A stretch of DNA of 15,657 nucleotides from Magnetococcales bacterium. GTDB taxonomy: Bacteria; Pseudomonadota; Magnetococcia; Magnetococcales; JADFWU01. Below, piece after piece: positions 14,801 through 15,657 of the stretch. The stretch is taken from positions 1-15,657 of the forward strand of contig JADFWU010000059.1 of assembly GCA_015234045.1 (NCBI GenBank), in the 5' to 3' direction. The position numbers were made by a program, and so were the translations under genes. The notes beneath the pieces were generated by a model. The model saw only the letters and a program-made list of their open reading frames with translations. It did not search any database and was not told where the DNA came from. Numbering within the stretch: position 1 is the first letter of the stretch; every line of letters begins with the position of its first letter.

Positions 14801-15657
14801 GGATATTGCCGATGGTCTTTCAATGGTCGTCAATGGTGGCACCTTACGTCTTGGCACAGGCAGTTCCGGGCTGACTGGCAGTGGTGTTCTGACGCTTTCC
14901 AACACCGTTACAGTTGATTTGCTTTCCGATCATGTTCACAACAGTACCGTCTTGATGGACTTTAAGGGATCAATAACGGTAACCGGCGGAACATGGACCA
15001 ATCAATCGGATCTGAAAGTTTATGAAGGGACTGAGATTTTCGAGCAACAGTTGATCAATGATGCCAGCGGTACGATCACCTTGGAAGGGCGCTACTACGA
15101 TAGTGCTGACCTGGATCTTTATCAGGGTATGTCCAATTTGGGCACCATCACACTGACCGATATCAGCAGCAGCGGTAATCATGCTGAGATCTGGGTGGAG
15201 AGCGGTTATAGCCTGGATAATGAAAGCGGTGGTTCAATCCTGATTGAAGCGGGTGACGGAGGCAGTAGCCGTTATCTTACCGGTACGGTGAACAACGCTG
15301 GATTATTGGAAATTAATCATGGATTGATCATCCAGTCAGGCAATTTTACCAATGTTGGCACGTTGGATATCAACGCGGATTTGGATGTCAGCAACAGCAG
15401 TTATATCACCGACATCTCAGCGGGCGGCGTAGACATTGCGGATGGTGTTTCCATGACCATCAATGGTGGTACGGTCCGCCTTGGTGATAGCTCTGGATTG
15501 ACTGGAAACGGAGTATTGAATCTGATCAATACTGTAACCGTTGAGTTGATTGCCGATTACGTCCACAACACCACGGTTTCGATGGACTTTAAGGGATCAA
15601 TAACGGTAACCGGCGGAACATGGACCAATCAATCGGATCTGAAAGTTTATGAAGGGA
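5844..15657 (+). CDS. Giant repetitive surface adhesin (FecR, cadherin-like array, beta-solenoid), 3' end missing
   Basis: An uninterrupted frame of 3271 full codons running off the window; I read every codon and found no stop. There is no Sec signal, as expected for type I secreted adhesins, whose export signal would be C-terminal and outside the window. Residues 1-130 resemble the N-terminal module of such adhesins (NQSDFSMEGMDLILTHASG, RIEGYF). Residues 136-272 form a FecR domain (GDSVKKGDTLNT, SSVKVVFRDGTSFQLG, TPSAIVGIRGSE). Residues 304-411 are a Lys/Glu/Gly-rich linker. Residues 517-1835 form a beta-domain array. Four cadherin-like/dystroglycan or putative-Ig domains are marked by LPxWLxF/Y near 667, 946, 1224 and 1327. 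Tandem-95-type domains are marked by YTPEPDFNGMDQINYRVKD near 582 and YQPDAAFTGNDTFSYTIEDG near 1798. Calcium-site-like segments such as DPDGD and DNDSDPDNDT recur. From W1840 (WSG...WHEAGNW...VPG) a beta-solenoid begins, with tandem units of about 209 residues. Likely roles are cell-cell or surface attachment and biofilm. The family identity is firm at domain level; the exact ligand is unknown. Confidence 0.93.
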   Translation, partial: MKTASPWQNLDVAARSVDTQNTITFNSMDAGITVPDASWLNQSDFSMEGMDLILTHASGETLRIEGYFQAMQSSYLSAEGGAILLPETVRHLIDMPAEGEQVAGPIVARAVDGVIGMVALLGGRARVKDTQGIERAVKKGDSVKKGDTLNTDPDSSVKVVFRDGTSFQLGADSESVLDKYVYDPTTLQGAFQATVRKGFFNYKSGKLATFGSGRHSIIKTPSAIVGIRGSELEGEVRADGSSVFVHKFGVIDVLDPMGNVMSTLLDAGQAISMTVDFKPTVFKASKAMMDRFDNQLSAGQPGWRKAKGKDDKADEKEDQDDKEAKDEKDEKGEKEGKEKDGEPPPKEGEGKEGEEGKEGEEGDGELKEGPDGEKESPPKEGDGEKPPEGEGLGEDGKPLPVGEGAPTEGGKVAQAADALMERLGSMDAATSGDGSPALAEASPQLANMLPTTFVDMVTGMAPAEQGFDSNNVQEPFSTSKTLIGSSDTPQNGTADNDTPMPEPDSNTDPINTTNSPPFAQDQGPESDERTNFNEDSVLVLPLKAGDGDGGPVVFDIPELGHPMHGMAEITMNESGDVGTLVYTPEPDFNGMDQINYRVKDVVSGAEAEATVTVNVLPVNDVPIITLIESVVVLPVGGSFSQNLFESVVDIEGEDITLSAALSDGSSLPDWLSFNAAEQIFSGEVSREDLTESLAVVITASDGIDNSQVTVTFSLPDNLPPVADDLVATVLEDESVTVTLVASDPDGDALTYTVDQAPDGSQVSIEGDQLTFQAAANANGEFSVSYIATDPAGETDTALITITVDPVNDAPQASDQVEVVEEDTPTTFELALTDVDNELLQPQLTVQPSHGDIQLDGLSIIYTPEPDTYGTDTFSWTVTDAAGVSVEQTVTVEIVAVNDAPVVNTTLDPFDLSEADTLNWSMPTGTVTDPEGDTLTWSATLADGSALPGWLAFDDQAVTLSGTPEWDSLTGPVTIEFHASDGEAEPVDVSLNMTFLLEGALVAETVSGMAFSTETQSGLTEASGQYSYRPGETITFTIGDTEFGTAQAADSLTLLDLASEANGQLDDPSVLNRARLLYTLDSDGDASNGISLDGLVYDSGSTVSASMPSFNDLFYSDTTVSGGYGEPSTSGIDFSLPVEEFALQTALIDLVTTATGSSTLVEIDLVRSTLSESLSTTDLIWINDPLDAVEAVEATTFSWHLPDDTFGTTPAIEQVELTALGGTTLPTWLSYDDVTGVLSGVAGIDDDSTTVTVTATNTAGNSAAYDLEITVTHINHAPEADETAWADYDWITGQAGTTFTESIVDLFTDPDDSDTVTLSITMESGEALPTWLSYDPVDSMLTGNPTGENTGTFSLSVVGTDSGGLSATLSLTLEILSEDLAPIISNLSDTVAITNNGTYAIWEGGYVEDLDSVAVDFTVEITDSTLLTITDSALNAIGLDLLSPGVYSSSIAPSDAADLFYALDFQSVDGATGTSTVTVSVDDGENDPTLFNTSVSVAANSVPVLSGVPIALSSESDYATYPLTSLYGTDPDAGQTHTLTITLDNADSGAFTAQSLTYAGVTDQGSGVYALDGALYAINEAFSILAFQPTADRLDIGSSETVTFTVMLDDGAAQTETADITLTIENPNTLPYVYGLDLTVESDTTQTLSWSLLGYEDLDGQEAQTVIFDTLPAYSTLLWDDAPVTIGQEIPATSIQDGLVTLTPGSVNGYEYITYRISDGLDYSDTGWLMVTVTGNNLLPEAMDDQFSTVQGTDLTLMPSELLDNDSDPDNDTLTILSISASSTGHAVVTLNEDGSLLYQPDAAFTGNDTFSYTIEDGRGGESTATVTIVVQDIIPDAVIWSGAAEVSDWHEAGNWVDEAVPGLNDSVVTLHQGVTPIVYSTGDTELDQLAVHGDLQLSGGVLNIGGESTVADGATLTLSGGTLNGYGSLSIEGDLNWYYGTLEGPGLRSINGTLWMDSSSSGTLNTTMLVTNGEAYFSQATLSGDGSIYNTGSWVLKNNNTLDISLTNATDGTVTLSGPDYASAYLTLNSDSYNDGLLVLTDHGELAYHSYVTIGDSAVFHNNIGGTIWMESGLGGADRYWQGALNNLGSVVIDGHGIFQNADIVNTGLFDFNSDSQFNNYGYTMDFSAGTMDLADNVVVTVYDGSLAFGDETVVSGNGTLALNGSVQLYAIGDGTGTTTTTGTTGTTGTTGTTGTTGTTGTTGTTGTTGTTGTTGHADYIHDSSAVISVLGSTTISGPSWQINGKIMVEGGLLTQNTALEIGQDGELALVGTYYDTAQFQSGQLIVNAGVITLTDSDVNAYVSVDLNNDGFVYNMGTIQVDAGVGGGSRNWSGPLYNDGVVNIDHQFDFDGSLDTSYGTINIGQDGTLVMGYASSLMIGEMTNLTGTGTLRFSNNSTLDSMDGAVLDSTVTLDIDANLYLNGVGLENRQTIHFEGSDFTVNAPLLNAGEIILDGQYYNGAYLYGYADLNNEGTITLTDSSAASSYPTIQMQDGATFTNMTSGVILSDVGASGSERTISGQFVNDGLLDVDYQLRYSGGDLIHTGSMDLDADFTVDILNHYFDFQSGSVDIADGATLTVSGGTFLVSDAVEVTGSGTLKLDGTIAVDMTVLDIVVDTSAEIDLSGTVTFVNNAWTNASTLNIHSGTVSFDGLFTNTGNMVLEGHYYDSADAVFYYDSTNEGLIQLTDDSANSTYSQLIVDDTAILTNAAGGTIQSIYGSGGSGRFISGDLINEGTLDIDHTLTMNDGTLVNSGTIDLDGSLILNSYNELVNLQGGSINLADTSTLTQNSGQIILGETTTFTGLGSWILAGTISVELATDYSHTTTAETSIEGSVSVSGGVWTNQSDLLINGGDLDFNQQLINGADGAILLEGQYYNSANVNLYQGMSNLGSFTLTDNSSGSNQAKIWIESGYSLDNESGGTILIDAGVGGSGRYLSGSVNNAGLLEVNHTLYINSGDFSNTGHMDLNAAVEISNSSHTTDLSTGSVDIADGLSMVVNGGTLRLGTGSSGLTGSGVLTLSNTVTVDLLSDHVHNSTVLMDFKGSITVTGGTWTNQSDLKVYEGTEIFEQQLINDASGTITLEGRYYDSADLDLYQGMSNLGTITLTDISSSGNHAEIWVESGYSLDNESGGSILIEAGDGGSSRYLTGTVNNAGLLEINHGLIIQSGNFTNVGTLDINADLDVSNSSYITDISAGGVDIADGVSMTINGGTVRLGDSSGLTGNGVLNLINTVTVELIADYVHNTTVSMDFKGSITVTGGTWTNQSDLKVYEG
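6753..7076 (+). other. Polyelectrolyte Lys/Glu/Gly linker of the adhesin, polypurine DNA
   Basis: About 108 codons (residues 304-411) are dominated by K, E, D and G, moving from K/D-rich (KAKGKDDKADEKEDQDDK) to E/G-rich (EGKEGEEGKEGEEGDGE) to proline-containing repeats (PPKEG, PPEGEG). The coding strand is almost all purine over roughly 300 bp. It should be disordered and separates the FecR module from the beta-domain array. The composition is unlike the Thr/Asp/Gly-rich rest of the gene. Confidence 0.85.
8856..9119 (+). other. Non-cadherin domain inserted in the beta array
   Basis: Residues 1005-1092 read VSGMAFSTETQSGLTEASG, then YSYRPGETITFTIGD, a hydrophobic LTLLDL segment, an N-A-R-L-L pattern and LDSDGDASNGISLDG. 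This matches a pattern I recall from proteobacterial lipoproteins and surface proteins (a G-x-Y-x-T start, a D/A-x-G-x-F/Y-x-Y turn, T-F-S/T-I-G-D, and a late D-x-D-G-x-x-x-N-G-I), usually annotated only as hypothetical. It sits between two dystroglycan-type repeats together with a further unassigned stretch up to about residue 1180. Confidence 0.5.
12390..12488 (+). repeat. Eleven tandem 9-bp repeats encoding Gly-Thr-Thr
   Basis: GGN-ACN-ACN is repeated eleven times without interruption (residues 2183-2215), preceded by DGTGTTTTT and followed by GH. Variants are mainly GGTACAACA, GGTACGACT, GGTACGACA and GGCACAACA. GGTACAACA occurs four times in a row, a sign of recent slippage. The peptide has a collagen-like Gly-X-Y rhythm and dense O-glycosylation candidates (22 Thr). 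Changes by one unit keep frame. Confidence 0.95.
14954..15030 (+). repeat. 77-bp perfect direct repeat, first copy
   Basis: Identical base for base to 15581-15657 and 627 bp (209 codons) upstream of it. The preceding base differs (T at 14953, C at 15580), so the match is maximal on the left. It encodes MDFKGSITVTGGTWTNQSDL and the following KVYEG at a solenoid unit boundary. Confidence 0.97.
15581..15657 (+). repeat. 77-bp perfect direct repeat, second copy, ending at the window edge
   Basis: Second copy of 14954-15030. It stops only because the sequence stops, so the true repeat may be longer. Flanking parts of the same units have diverged (for example ACAGTACCGTCTT against ACACCACGGTTTC just before the copies). 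Confidence 0.97.

Larger units (their letters stand above)
11820..15657 (+). repeat. Tandem solenoid units of about 209 residues (six units plus the start of a seventh)
   Basis: Units are phased by a tryptophan codon or its equivalent at 11823, 12564, 13119 (Leu here), 13743, 14364, 14994 and 15621, giving steps of 741, 555, 624, 621, 630 and 627 bp. A second landmark, G-x-YY-[DN]-x-A (degenerate in the first unit), falls at 11904, 12663, 13212, 13836, 14463 and 15093. Other shared marks are N-x-G-x-[IL]-x-LTD, a Gly-rich turn before [RY]-x-[LI]-[ST]-G, N-x-G-x-L-x-[IV]-[DN]-H, and G-x-[VIM]-[DN]-[IL]-AD. The first unit is longer by the Gly-Thr-Thr insertion; the second is shorter. The last two complete units are the most alike, with well over half the residues identical by eye. 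The array continues beyond the window. Confidence 0.85.

Overview
The window looks like a chromosomal segment of a Gram-negative member of the Pseudomonadota. It carries a housekeeping histidine-biosynthesis gene end (hisF), a twin-arginine-type exported protein, a Wzz-type inner-membrane chain-length regulator, a lipoprotein with a classical lipobox, and a very large surface-protein gene without a Sec signal peptide. The FecR-plus-cadherin-like architecture of the giant protein is familiar from type I secreted adhesins of alphaproteobacteria and magnetotactic lineages. That taxonomic hint is only an inference.

Layout. Positions 1-251 hold the 3' end of hisF (+). Positions 252-493 hold no gene but contain a 159-bp near-perfect palindrome (298-456) that looks like a MITE or a large hairpin. 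A small PP0621-like membrane protein gene (494-691, +) converges on a two-gene minus-strand unit (719-1694): a Tat-signal-type exported protein started by TTG, followed by a YkgJ-type cysteine-cluster protein. A shared intergenic region (1695-1925) carries the promoter of that unit and a probable promoter/operator for the next plus-strand pair, a Wzz-like protein (1926-2855) and a NodB-type polysaccharide deacetylase (2858-4108). The deacetylase overlaps by 27 bp the convergent gene of a trypsin-like serine protease lipoprotein (4082-5590, -). That gene is divergent from a giant plus-strand ORF starting at 5844, which stays open to the last base of the window (at least 3271 codons).

The giant protein reads, N to C: a short T1SS-adhesin-like N-terminal module, a FecR domain, a polyelectrolyte Lys/Glu/Gly linker, a long array of cadherin-like/dystroglycan-type and tandem-95-type beta domains, then a beta-solenoid built of tandem units of about 209 residues. 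One solenoid loop carries an insertion of 11 Gly-Thr-Thr triplets. The window stops exactly at the end of a 77-bp perfect repeat of the solenoid DNA, which strongly suggests an assembly break inside the repeat array, so the real copy number and C-terminus are unknown.

The common theme of 1.9-15.7 kb is the cell surface: polysaccharide chain-length control and deacetylation, an envelope-anchored protease, and a giant adhesin. No RNA gene, CRISPR array, prophage or transposase was seen.
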